From Deltaproteobacteria bacterium (GTDB lineage: Bacteria > Desulfobacterota > GWC2-55-46 > UBA9637): 42,754 bases of DNA. Of this stretch, positions 7,958 to 14,731 are shown in pieces; the stretch's first letter is position 1, and the number at the start of each line of letters is the position of its first letter. Location of the stretch: assembly GCA_016200645.1 (NCBI GenBank), contig JACQEJ010000084.1:1-42754 (forward strand), in the 5' to 3' direction. Both the position numbers and the translations under genes were made by a program. The notes under the pieces were generated by a model. It was not told where the DNA came from and did no database searches. It was given only the letters and a program-made list of their open reading frames with translations.

Positions 7958-9762
7958 TGATCCCTCAGGACAAAATAGATGAAATAAGAGAACGAGTCAA
8001 TATAGTTGATATAGTCGCAGATTATGTCCAACTAAAAAAGAGCGGCAAGAACCATATCGGACTCTGCCCATTCCATTCAGAAAAAACACCATCCTTTACC
8101 GTAAACGATGAAAAACAGATATTCTACTGCTTTGGCTGCTCTACAGGCGGAAACGCATTTACCTTTCTTATGAAGCAGGAGAACCTCTCGTTTCCGGAGG
8201 CTATAAGGACCATTGCCAAGAGGGTCGGGATTGACCTGTCACTGCCGGACAAGAAGATTTCAGGCGAAGGAAACCAGCGGGAGCTCATGTTTTTAGCCAA
8301 TCATGCGGCTCAGGATTTCTTTCACCAATATCTCTTGACATCCCCTGCCGCAGAACCGGCCCGGCAATATATCAGAAAACGAGGATTAAAGCCTGAGATC
8401 GTCAAAGGTTTTAAAATAGGCTTTGCGCCGCAAGGCCGTGACAACCTTGCAAAATTCTTTGAGAAGAAAGGTATATCTCTGGAGATAGCAGAAAAGGCCG
8501 GGCTTATAAACAGAGGAGAAAGAGATTTTTATGACAGGTTCAGAAACAGGATTATGTTCCCGATAGCAGATGTCAAAAACAGGGTTGTCGGCTTTGGCGG
8601 AAGGGCAATGGGAAATGAGGAACCGAAATATCTCAACTCCCCCACCTCGCCGCTCTTTAAAAAGGGCGAAGTGGTCTACGGCATATATCAGGCCAGAACC
8701 GCTGCGTCAAATAAGGGTTTTGTCTTAGTCGTAGAGGGGTATTTCGACCTTCTTATGCTCCACCAATACGGTTTTTTAAATTCTGTGGCAACCCTTGGAA
8801 CCGCCCTCACCGCGCATCATATCAGGAAACTTAAGGGATATGCAAAGGAAGTCTATACGCTTTTTGATTCAGACGAGGCAGGAAAGGCCGCTGCCTTAAA
8901 GAGCCTCCCCCTATTCATAGAAGAGGATATGCACGCCAGGGTTGTCCTTATACCCACTGGTTTGGACCCCGATGACCTTCTTCAAAAGCAGGGCGCTCAA
9001 GGCATGGCACAGTATATTGAAAAGGCCAAACCCGTCATGGATTTCTTTCTGGACTGCCTCAGAATAAAATTTGACGGCGAGACGCCGAGCAGCAAGATTT
9101 CTTTTCTGGAAGAGGCTGCGCCCTATGTCGTGAGCATGAAGAATGCAGCGACAAGGGATATCTATGTGGAAAAGATTGCCGATATTCTCCATATCAGACC
9201 GGATGCCGTTCTCTCAACAGTAAGGGCTGCTGCAGAGCCGTTATCCGGCAAATCCAGAGTCCGCCACGCCCCTACGACAAATGAAATAATAAGCACAGGC
9301 GACTCCATAAAAGCAGAAGAACTCATACTCAAGATTGTGCTTGCCCATCCTCATTTGCATGATGAGTCCGTTGATAAGGCAATAGAAATGTTTAAAACAG
9401 ATTTTTTAAGGGAGGCAGGGAGATTGATTATCAATGCCTTGCGAAAGAAGACAGCCGCCGGGGATAGTTGTGGAAAGGCTGATTTATCAGCGCTTATTGA
9501 TTCCAGCAACGATGATAAGGCAAAGGCGTGGCTCCTGAAGACATCTGTTGAAGATGACGATTCCGTCAAAGAAGAGCCGAAGAGGATACTGGAGGATTGC
9601 TGCAGGAAGGTGATGATGGCAAGCAGATTGAAAAAAGAGACATCCCTTCTCCTAAAAAAACTTGAGGAGGCTGAAAAAAGCGGCGATATGAATAGTTTTA
9701 GATCCTTATCCGACTCTTACCTTTCCATGAAGAGGATTAACAAATTGCAAAACAAATCTTGA
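7954..9762 (+). CDS. dnaG: DNA primase
   Basis: A 602-residue DnaG that makes RNA primers for DNA replication and works with the replicative helicase. The N-terminal CHC2 zinc finger is intact (C38, H41, C59, C62). The TOPRIM catalytic core shows E261 in VVEGYFD and the DxD pair D305/D307 in LFDSDEAGK, which bind the metal ions. The C-terminal helicase-binding region is helical and charged. The start overlaps the glyS stop (ATGATGA); two consecutive ATG codons are possible starts. The sigma factor gene rpoD, which usually follows dnaG in related gene orders, is absent; a promoter and tRNA-Met follow instead. Confidence 0.95.
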   Translation: MMIPQDKIDEIRERVNIVDIVADYVQLKKSGKNHIGLCPFHSEKTPSFTVNDEKQIFYCFGCSTGGNAFTFLMKQENLSFPEAIRTIAKRVGIDLSLPDKKISGEGNQRELMFLANHAAQDFFHQYLLTSPAAEPARQYIRKRGLKPEIVKGFKIGFAPQGRDNLAKFFEKKGISLEIAEKAGLINRGERDFYDRFRNRIMFPIADVKNRVVGFGGRAMGNEEPKYLNSPTSPLFKKGEVVYGIYQARTAASNKGFVLVVEGYFDLLMLHQYGFLNSVATLGTALTAHHIRKLKGYAKEVYTLFDSDEAGKAAALKSLPLFIEEDMHARVVLIPTGLDPDDLLQKQGAQGMAQYIEKAKPVMDFFLDCLRIKFDGETPSSKISFLEEAAPYVVSMKNAATRDIYVEKIADILHIRPDAVLSTVRAAAEPLSGKSRVRHAPTTNEIISTGDSIKAEELILKIVLAHPHLHDESVDKAIEMFKTDFLREAGRLIINALRKKTAAGDSCGKADLSALIDSSNDDKAKAWLLKTSVEDDDSVKEEPKRILEDCCRKVMMASRLKKETSLLLKKLEEAEKSGDMNSFRSLSDSYLSMKRINKLQNKS

Positions 9763-9790
9763 CAAAGGAACAGCATTTATTTAGTATAAT
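9759..9790 (+). promoter_or_regulatory. Promoter for tRNA-Met
   Basis: TTGACA (9759-9764) overlaps the dnaG stop. TAGTAT (9782-9787) follows after 17 bases, and TATAAT (9785-9790) sits at 20 bases. The start point would fall near 9795, so the first hairpin repeat and tRNA-Met would be in one transcript. Confidence 0.6.
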
Positions 9791-9806
9791 AAAATTTCAT
9801 GTAAAT

Positions 9807-9873
9807 CCCGCGCCACTTTCCATTACCAAGGCCGAAAATTAGTATATGCCTTGGCGCAGGAAAGTGGCGCGGG
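9807..9873. repeat. 67-bp hairpin repeat, copy 1 (tRNA-Met leader)
   Basis: Ends CCCGCGCC and GGCGCGGG pair. Inner arms CACTTTCC/GGAAAGTG and CCAAGGC/GCCTTGG extend the hairpin. It is nearly identical to copy 2 at 9975 and shares its ends with hairpins inside RNase P RNA. It lies 7 bp before tRNA-Met. Confidence 0.9.
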
Positions 9874-9880
9874 GTAAAAA

Positions 9881-9956
9881 GGGCCCATAGCTCAGTTGGA
9901 AGAGCCACCGGCTCATAACCGGTCGGTCCCTGGTTCGAGTCCAGGTGGGCCCACCA
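9881..9956 (+). tRNA. tRNA-Met (CAT)
   Basis: A full 76-nt cloverleaf with encoded CCA: acceptor GGGCCCA paired with TGGGCCC, anticodon stem ACCGG/CCGGT around CTCATAA (anticodon CAT, 9914-9916), T-arm CCTGG-TTCGAGT-CCAGG. It lacks the three G-C pairs of an initiator, so it is an elongator tRNA-Met, or a tRNA-Ile whose CAT is modified to read ATA. It is framed by two copies of the same hairpin repeat and has its own promoter. Confidence 0.95.
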
Positions 9957-9974
9957 GGCAGGCTCAATATTTAT

Positions 9975-10041
9975 CCCGCACCACTTTCCATTACCAAGGC
10001 CGAAAATTAGTATATGCCTTGGTGCAGGAAAGTGGCGCGGG
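9975..10041. repeat. 67-bp hairpin repeat, copy 2 (tRNA-Met trailer)
   Basis: Same length and nearly the same sequence as copy 1, in the same orientation; a few base changes (CCGCACC for CCGCGCC) lie in one arm. It starts 19 bp after the tRNA and ends 19 bp before the TTG start of the next gene. Confidence 0.9.
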
Positions 10042-10059
10042 ATTTGTTAGAGGTATTTT

Positions 10060-10818
10060 TTGGAAAGCCAAATATTACTGCTTAAGAAAATCCAGGACAC
10101 TGATATTCAAATAGGTTTACAGGAGGCGGAGCGCAGGCAGCATGATGCGGATAGAGAAAGACTTGCCTCAGAGGCCAAAGAATATGAAGATAGATTCGAG
10201 ATAATTAAGAACGAGCTGGAAGAATTGGAAAAAACAAGGCTAACATTAGAAGAGGAAGCGGCGCTATCCGCTGATAGAATAAAGAAAAGTGAAGAACGCC
10301 TCAAAAACATAAAAAATGACAGGGAATTCAAGGCCGTTACCAAGGAAATGAACGCAGCAAAAAAGGAAAAACAGACAAAAGAAGGAGAGGTTGGTAAATT
10401 AAGGGAAAAGGTAGACGAGAAAAAAGCCCTGATGAGAGAGCAGGAAGAGACATTAAAGAATAAGAAAACTGAGCTTGAGGCAAAAATAGCATATATTGAA
10501 ACAAATAAAGAGAAATGGGAAAAGACGATAAAAGACAAGAAAGAAGAAAAGACGGCAATTGCTAAAGACATCGCACCTCCCCTTCTCAAAAGGTATGAAA
10601 CAATACGCGAAAAGAGGCAGGGCATTGCCATAGTGCCTGTGGCAGGCGGCACCTGTCAGGGGTGCCATATGAATATACCGCCTCAGGCGTATATACAACT
10701 TCAGAAAGGATCTTCCGATCTGATTTTTTGTCCCCACTGCCACCGCATACTTTATTGGAATCCAGCATTAAAAACTTCCGAACAGGAAAAAGGAAAGCCG
10801 GCCATTAGTAAACATTAG
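10060..10818 (+). CDS. C4-type zinc-ribbon coiled-coil protein (CdsZ/DUF164-like)
   Basis: A 252-residue protein. Residues 15-170 form a long, highly charged coiled-coil hairpin (DREFKAVTKEMNAAKKEK at the family's conserved region). A C-terminal zinc ribbon has C199-x2-C202 (GGTCQGCHMNIPP) and C224-x2-C227 (FCPHCHRILYW). The family is widespread in bacteria and has been linked to nucleic-acid or ribosome-associated roles, but the exact role here is not shown by sequence. It starts at TTG, chosen because AGAGG lies 6 bases upstream and the reading frame fits the family N-terminus (LLKKIQDTD). It lies between tRNA-Met and rnhA. Confidence 0.85.
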   Translation: MESQILLLKKIQDTDIQIGLQEAERRQHDADRERLASEAKEYEDRFEIIKNELEELEKTRLTLEEEAALSADRIKKSEERLKNIKNDREFKAVTKEMNAAKKEKQTKEGEVGKLREKVDEKKALMREQEETLKNKKTELEAKIAYIETNKEKWEKTIKDKKEEKTAIAKDIAPPLLKRYETIREKRQGIAIVPVAGGTCQGCHMNIPPQAYIQLQKGSSDLIFCPHCHRILYWNPALKTSEQEKGKPAISKH

Positions 10819-10861
10819 GCTGAAGAATCTGCCTAACCACAACCTTTTTATCAAGTAAGCA

Positions 10862-11410
10862 TTGAAAGACAACCTTACATATAGGTTCCTCAAAAGATTG
10901 GCAGAAAATCTTGATATGGCCAAAACAATGAAAGAGTTTCCGGAAGTATCTGTTAAGGAGATACATTCTCTTTTTCTCAAACTTGCCGATACCTTTCGGC
11001 CGGAAGATACGGTTCATATCTATGTGGACGGGGCATCAAGGGGGAATCCGGGTGATGCCGGCATCGGCGTGGTTATCACAACTGAGGATGGGAAGATATT
11101 GAAAGCCCTGGGGAAATATATCGGCAAGACTACAAATAATGTGGCAGAATACCAGGCCCTTATTACTGCGTTAGGGGAAGCAAAGTCACTGGGGGGAACA
11201 GAGATTAAGATATTTGCAGATTCAGAGCTTATGGTTAAGCAGATAAAGGGCGAATATAAGGTGAAAAGCGCCGGTCTTTTGCCGCGTTATCAAGAGGCAA
11301 AAACTTTATTGATGAAATTCAGCAAATATGATATTATTCATATAAAGAGGGAAAAGAATGCGGAAGCAGATAGACTTGCAAATCAGGCAATAGATATGAA
11401 GGCTCGCTGA
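10862..11410 (+). CDS. rnhA: Ribonuclease HI
   Basis: A 182-residue protein. After a 50-residue helical N-terminal extension it has a complete RNase H fold with the four acidic residues: D56 (YVDGASRGNPG), E96 (NNVAEYQAL), D120 (FADSELMV) and D170 (EADRLAN). It cuts RNA in RNA-DNA hybrids, for example primers and R-loops. The start is TTG with a weak ribosome site; ATG codons at 10917 and 10929 would still leave the catalytic domain intact. Its stop codon lies within the first helix of RNase P RNA, so rnhA and rnpB overlap. It resembles the short RNase HI type with a GNPG motif common in Gram-positive bacteria and archaea. Confidence 0.9.
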   Translation: MKDNLTYRFLKRLAENLDMAKTMKEFPEVSVKEIHSLFLKLADTFRPEDTVHIYVDGASRGNPGDAGIGVVITTEDGKILKALGKYIGKTTNNVAEYQALITALGEAKSLGGTEIKIFADSELMVKQIKGEYKVKSAGLLPRYQEAKTLLMKFSKYDIIHIKREKNAEADRLANQAIDMKAR

Positions 11411-11431
11411 AGCGAGATGAGATGGCCGCTG

Positions 11432-11499
11432 CCCAGCGCCACTTTCTGTTACGAAGCATGGCAGAATTATCAAGTTTCGTGCCGGAAAGTGGTGCTGGG
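11432..11499. repeat. Hairpin repeat inserted in P3 region of rnpB
   Basis: CCCAGCGCCACTTTC and GGAAAGTGGTGCTGGG pair across a 68-bp element whose arms match the tRNA-Met-flanking hairpins, with a diverged inner loop. Confidence 0.85.
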
Positions 11500-11553
11500 T
11501 GGAGGAAAGTCCGGACTCCGCAGGGCAGGGAGGTCGCTAACAGCGACCGCCCA

Positions 11554-11612
11554 GCGCCACTTTGCATTGCAAGTCTGATTATAAAATCAGATTCAGCGCG
11601 GCAAAGGGGCGC
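11554..11612. repeat. Related hairpin inserted in P9 position of rnpB
   Basis: GCGCCACTTTGC pairs with GCAAAGGGGCGC (one mismatch). The inside holds a second hairpin TCTGATT/AATCAGA. The outer arm GCGCCACTTT is shared with the P3 and tRNA-Met hairpins. Confidence 0.7.
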
Positions 11613-11653
11613 CGGATAGGGAAAGGGCCACAGAAAACAAACCGCCTAAAAGG

Positions 11654-11736
11654 CAGGGGCTGGGGGCTAGGTATTAGGGGCTGGTTAAATTATTTAATGC
11701 TTTTTACCAGACTCTAGTCTCTAGTCCCTAGTCTCT
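11654..11736. repeat. Heptamer hairpin inserted in P12 position of rnpB
   Basis: Units GGGGCTG, GGGGCTA, GGTATTA, GGGGCTG face units CTAGTCT, CTAGTCC, CTAGTCT across an A/T-rich loop. This is the 7-nt-unit design seen elsewhere in the window, here inside a functional RNA. Confidence 0.85.
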
Positions 11737-11952
11737 GTATTTTTAGGTAAGGGTGAAACGGCGGGGTAAGAGCCCACCGCCCCGATGGTGACATCGGGGG
11801 CAGGGCAACCCCCTCCCGGAGCAAGACCAAATAGGAAGGCATTGAAGGATGGCCCGTCCGCGCCTTCGGGTTGGTCGCTTGAGGCGCTGAGCAATCGGCG
11901 TCCCAGATGAATGGTCATCGCCCTTTTGGGGAACAGAATCCGGCTTACGGTC

Positions 11953-11971
11953 TCGCTTCAGCGATTTTTTT
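11953..11971 (+). terminator. Possible terminator of rnpB
   Basis: TCGC-TTCA-GCGA is followed at once by a run of seven T. The stem is only 4 bp and overlaps the P1 3' strand, so this is a weak call. Confidence 0.4.
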
Positions 11972-12012
11972 GTGGTTCTTTTGTATGTTAGTTGAAGAAG
12001 CTGCCTAACTAA

Positions 12013-12226
12013 AAGAGGCATGGGGAATTTTTTCTGTCAAAACAATATTTCCATATTGCCAATGGAACGGCAGAGCAAACCAAATTTAGTAAATCCTATA
12101 CCCCATTGAACTTGCCTGAACAAAGCCTCTGGAAACCTGCCTAGCCTGGCAAAACACGAAGGCATTGGGGTCTTAAAAAAGGCACGGCAAAATTTGTTTT
12201 GACAGAAAAAATTCCCCATGCCTCTT
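12013..12226 (+). mobile_element. Structured inverted-repeat element, copy A
   Basis: A 33-bp perfect inverted repeat (12013-12045 with 12194-12226) encloses a core that matches copy B at 27992-28210. Shared blocks are CAAAACA at the inner left end, GGAACGGCAG (GGACGGCAG in B), ACCCCATTGAAC, CTCTGGAAACCTGCCT, ACGAAGGCATTGGGGT and GCAAAATTTGTTTTG. ACCCCA pairs with TGGGGT, and GCCT with AGGC inside it. No reading frame is present. The outer 26 bp of the arms are not shared with copy B. It lies between the convergent rnpB and ftsX. Identity is unknown; it may be a non-autonomous mobile element or a structured RNA. Confidence 0.75.
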
Positions 12227-12317
12227 CCAATGAGGTTTTTTTAAAGTAAATTCAACTTTTTTTACGAAAGAATCCTTTTTATAGCATAGAATGAGGAGGC
12301 GCGAATTCTTTCCGTCG

Positions 12318-13217
12318 CTATCCTCTCAGCGCCGCTCCTTTTCGCAGCGATATTCTGCTTCCAAATACACCAAGAACAATCCCCCCTGTAATAAGTCCCA
12401 AAACAAAATAATATGGGGAAAATGGCGCTTCAACCAGTGAAACAAAGGCAAACGGAATCTTCAATATCAATATCTCTCTGGTCAGATATAAAAGAGCAAC
12501 AGCAAGAACAGCCCCTGAAAAACCCTCCAGCATACCTTCGATCAAAAACGGGGCATTGATAAATAGATTGGTCGCCCCCATCAGACTCAGTATCTCAATC
12601 TCTTCTCGCCTGGCGTATATTACAAGTCTTATGGTATTCGACACAATAAACACTGCGGCTATCAGTAGAAAACTGCCTATGATTAAGGCAAATGCTTCTA
12701 TAAATCTAATAAAGGCAAAGAACTTATCAAGCCACTCCTGACCATATTGAACATCCTCAATGCCGCCCATTGTCTTCAATTTTGATATAAGGCCTTTAAC
12801 ACCTTGCGGGTTCCTGAACATTGTCTTTATTTTAATCTCCAGCGATGCCGGGAACGGATTTGCGCCCAGTCCCTCCAATATCCCCTTCTCCCCTCTGAGA
12901 TCATCTTTAAATATCGAAAATGCCTTTTCCTTGGAAACATATTCTACATTCTCCACCTCGCGCATGTCGGCAATTTCTTTCCTGATATTCAAGACTGCGT
13001 CGCCTGACAGACCATCCTTGATGTATGCTGTAATCTGAATCTGGCTGCCGATGCTGTCCAGCATCTTGTTCAGGTTCACAAAAACTCCGAAAAATAACCC
13101 GCACAGGGACAGCGCTATGGCGATGGTTGCCATGGTTACAAGAGATGTTGTGAGATTACCCCTTATATTCTGAAATGCCTCTGAAAAAAAATATATAAGC
13201 CATTTAAGGTAATTCAC
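12318..13217 (-). CDS. ftsX: Cell division protein FtsX
   Basis: A 299-residue inner-membrane protein. It has one N-terminal membrane helix (TMATIAIALSLCGLFFGVFV), a periplasmic domain of about 120 residues with QITAYIKDG and VENVEYVSKEKAF, then three membrane helices in the C-terminal half (FALIIGSFLLIAAVFIVSNT and two more). This is the FtsX topology. With the ATPase FtsE it forms a complex that couples division to activation of cell-wall hydrolases. It starts 11 bp after ftsE, in the same operon. The hydrolase activator or protease gene that often follows ftsX is missing; the DNA runs straight into structured element A and the convergent rnpB. Confidence 0.93.
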   Translation of the reverse strand: MNYLKWLIYFFSEAFQNIRGNLTTSLVTMATIAIALSLCGLFFGVFVNLNKMLDSIGSQIQITAYIKDGLSGDAVLNIRKEIADMREVENVEYVSKEKAFSIFKDDLRGEKGILEGLGANPFPASLEIKIKTMFRNPQGVKGLISKLKTMGGIEDVQYGQEWLDKFFAFIRFIEAFALIIGSFLLIAAVFIVSNTIRLVIYARREEIEILSLMGATNLFINAPFLIEGMLEGFSGAVLAVALLYLTREILILKIPFAFVSLVEAPFSPYYFVLGLITGGIVLGVFGSRISLRKGAALRG

Positions 13218-13228
13218 ATTGCACTCTG

Positions 13229-13879
13229 CTAATTTGCCACCCTCCCTTTATCAAGGAGAATGGCCCTTTTATTAAATCTGTCCATGAGAGATTTGTCATG
13301 GGTGGCTACCACAACCGTAGTTCCCCTGGTATTTATCTCATGAAAAAGGTTGATTATATCCACAGCCCGCTCGGGATCGAGATTTCCTGTGGGCTCATCT
13401 GCGAGAAGGATGGCCGGCTCTTTTGCCAGCGCCCTCGCAATAGCCACTCTCTGCTGTTCGCCGCCTGAAAGCGTTAATGGCTTGAAATTCGCCCTGTGCT
13501 GAAGCCCCAGATAGGAGAGCACCTTAAGAACCCTTTTATTTATATCTTTGTTATCCATGCCCGTAATTCGCAGCGCCAGGGCAATATTCTCAAAAACCGT
13601 TTTGTTGTTTAAAAGCTTAAAATCCTGAAAAACAAAACCTATCTTCCTCCTGAAAAAGGGGATGTCCCGCGGCTTAAATCTCGCTATATTTTTGCCGCCT
13701 ATGATAATCTGTCCCTGAGTTGGCCTCTCCGTATAAAACATAAGTTTTAATAAGGTTGATTTCCCCGCCCCGCTCGCCCCGGTTATAAAAACAAATTCCC
13801 CTTTATCAATCTTAAGGGTCACATCGGTTAACGCCGATACGCCGTCATAGTTTTTGTAAACATGAAACATGTTGATCAT
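13229..13879 (-). CDS. ftsE: Cell division ATP-binding protein FtsE
   Basis: A 216-residue ABC ATPase with Walker [10 protein letters not shown] (34-42), Q-loop in FVFQDFKLL, signature LSGGEQQR, Walker [13 protein letters not shown] and H-switch VVATHD. The opening [17 protein letters not shown] is typical of FtsE. It powers the FtsEX complex at the septum and acts on the cytoplasmic face of the membrane. It lies directly upstream of ftsX. Unlike many relatives it has no long C-terminal tail. The assignment is secure because of the paired ftsX. Confidence 0.93.
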   Translation of the reverse strand: MINMFHVYKNYDGVSALTDVTLKIDKGEFVFITGASGAGKSTLLKLMFYTERPTQGQIIIGGKNIARFKPRDIPFFRRKIGFVFQDFKLLNNKTVFENIALALRITGMDNKDINKRVLKVLSYLGLQHRANFKPLTLSGGEQQRVAIARALAKEPAILLADEPTGNLDPERAVDIINLFHEINTRGTTVVVATHDKSLMDRFNKRAILLDKGRVAN

Positions 13880-14022
13880 GCCGCCTAGCTCCGCCCCAAA
13901 AATGCAGAATAAAAAAAGTGAAATTGCGCTTTTAAAAATGTGTCGCTAATAAACAAAAGCCCCTCTCCTCTGACCTCCTGATTTATATCATGGAGGAGGT
14001 GAGAAGAGAAGGGCAACAAATC

Positions 14023-14099
14023 TGGCGGGGCCGACGGGGCTCGAACCCGCAACTTCCGCCGTGACAGGGCGGTGCTCTAACCAATTGAACTACGGCCCC
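14023..14099 (-). tRNA. tRNA-Asp (GTC)
   Basis: Read on the minus strand it is a 77-nt cloverleaf with acceptor GGGGCCG/CGGCCCC, anticodon loop CTGTCAC (anticodon at 14063-14065), T-loop GGTTCGAGCCC-type arm, and encoded CCA. It sits downstream of tRNA-Val in the same direction. Confidence 0.95.
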
Positions 14100-14107
14100 A
14101 TATAAAA

Positions 14108-14196
14108 CAGCAGGCAGTATGTGGTAGATAGTAAACAGGAAAAAGAAAGTAAATCCCTGTCTACCGCCTACAGTCTGCTAATTCTGTCTACTGTCT
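14108..14196. repeat. Heptamer hairpin, GTAGACA family, between two tRNAs
   Basis: Units such as GTAGATA and GTAAACA face CTGTCTA, CTGTCTA-type units. It separates tRNA-Val from tRNA-Asp within what should be one tRNA transcript. Confidence 0.8.
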
Positions 14197-14201
14197 CTAA
14201 A

Positions 14202-14277
14202 TGGTAGGCGGAACAGGGATCGAACCTGCGACCTCAGCCTTGTAAGGGCTGCGCTCTCCCAACTGAGCTATCCGCCC
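14202..14277 (-). tRNA. tRNA-Val (TAC)
   Basis: A 76-nt cloverleaf on the minus strand: acceptor GGGCGGA with TCCGCCT (first pair G-T), anticodon stem CAGCC/GGCTG around CTTACAA (anticodon at 14242-14244), and encoded CCA. It lies 59 bp downstream of hup. Confidence 0.95.
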
Positions 14278-14336
14278 GAATAAAAAGAGGCAGTAACCAG
14301 GCCGGACCATGAATTCTGTATTCTATCAAGCCTGTC

Positions 14337-14612
14337 TTATTTTTTTACTGCGTCTTTCAGACCTTTCCCGGCCTTAAACTTTGGAACCTTTGCTGCGGGA
14401 ATATTAATCTCTTTCCCGGTCTGCGGATTGCGTCCTTTCCGCGCCTTCCTCTTGGAAACGGAAAATGTTCCGAAACCAACAAGACTGACCGTATCCCCCT
14501 TTTTCAAAGATTTGGTTACAGCCTCTGTAAAGGCATTCAATGCCTTTTCAGCAGCAACCTTGGTAATACCAGCCGCTCCTGCCATTGCATCAACGAGTTC
14601 GCCTTTTGTCAT
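14337..14612 (-). CDS. hup: HU-family DNA-binding protein
   Basis: A 91-residue histone-like protein. It starts [10 protein letters not shown] with the two-helix dimer body, then [11 protein letters not shown], the flexible DNA-binding arm [16 protein letters not shown]-type sequence with the proline of the RNP motif, and ends [12 protein letters not shown]. It bends and compacts DNA as a dimer. A strong AGGAGGG ribosome site precedes ATG, and a good promoter is seen at 14663-14691. It lies between lon and tRNA-Val, as in several related gene orders (lon-hup-tRNA). Confidence 0.95.
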   Translation of the reverse strand: MTKGELVDAMAGAAGITKVAAEKALNAFTEAVTKSLKKGDTVSLVGFGTFSVSKRKARKGRNPQTGKEINIPAAKVPKFKAGKGLKDAVKK

Positions 14613-14662
14613 ACTTTTCCCTCCTTTTTAGTTTTTAGAATTAGGAATAAAAATTATGTAAA

Positions 14663-14691
14663 GCTATAACAGCTTTACTCAATCCTGTCAA
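14663..14691 (-). promoter_or_regulatory. Promoter of hup
   Basis: On the minus strand TTGACA (14686-14691) and TATAGC (14663-14668) are 17 bases apart. The -10 box is covered by a palindrome TAAAGCT-GTTAT-AGCTTTA, which could be an operator. Confidence 0.6.
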
Positions 14692-14731
14692 GGAAATTAT
14701 GACTGCTGATAGGATAGAACGATATAAAGAT

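Larger units (their letters stand above)
11406..11964 (+). ncRNA. rnpB: RNase P RNA (class A), with three hairpin insertions
   Basis: The catalytic RNA that trims the 5' ends of tRNAs. The ends pair as P1 (GCTGAAGCGAGA with TCTCGCTTCAGC). Conserved blocks are present in order: GGAGGAAAGTCCGG (11501), CAGGGCAGG, CCACAGAAA, AAACCGCC, GGTAAGGGTGAAA, GGTAAGAGC, GGAGCAAGACCAAATAGG, GAGGCGCTGAGCAATCGGCG, CCAGATGAATGG and ACAGAATCCGGCTTA. At about 559 nt it is much longer than the usual 350-400. The extra length comes from a 68-nt hairpin in the P3 region, a hairpin in the P9 position, and a heptamer-unit hairpin in the P12 position. The core is intact, so the RNA is probably functional with enlarged peripheral helices. 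Confidence 0.93.

Noticed and set aside
9896-10114. 72-codon frame starting inside tRNA-Met
   Set aside because: It crosses the tRNA and the hairpin repeat and ends inside the zinc-ribbon gene.
10107-10652. 181-codon frame on the minus strand opposite the zinc-ribbon gene
   Set aside because: It is a serine/leucine-rich mirror of the lysine/glutamate coiled coil and has no domain or ribosome site.
11422-12021. Several short frames inside RNase P RNA
   Set aside because: They overlap conserved RNase P RNA blocks and have no protein-like features.
12221-12247. CCTC/GAGG plus T-run as a terminator after element A
   Set aside because: The stem is only 4 bp and overlaps the element end; too weak to list as a feature.
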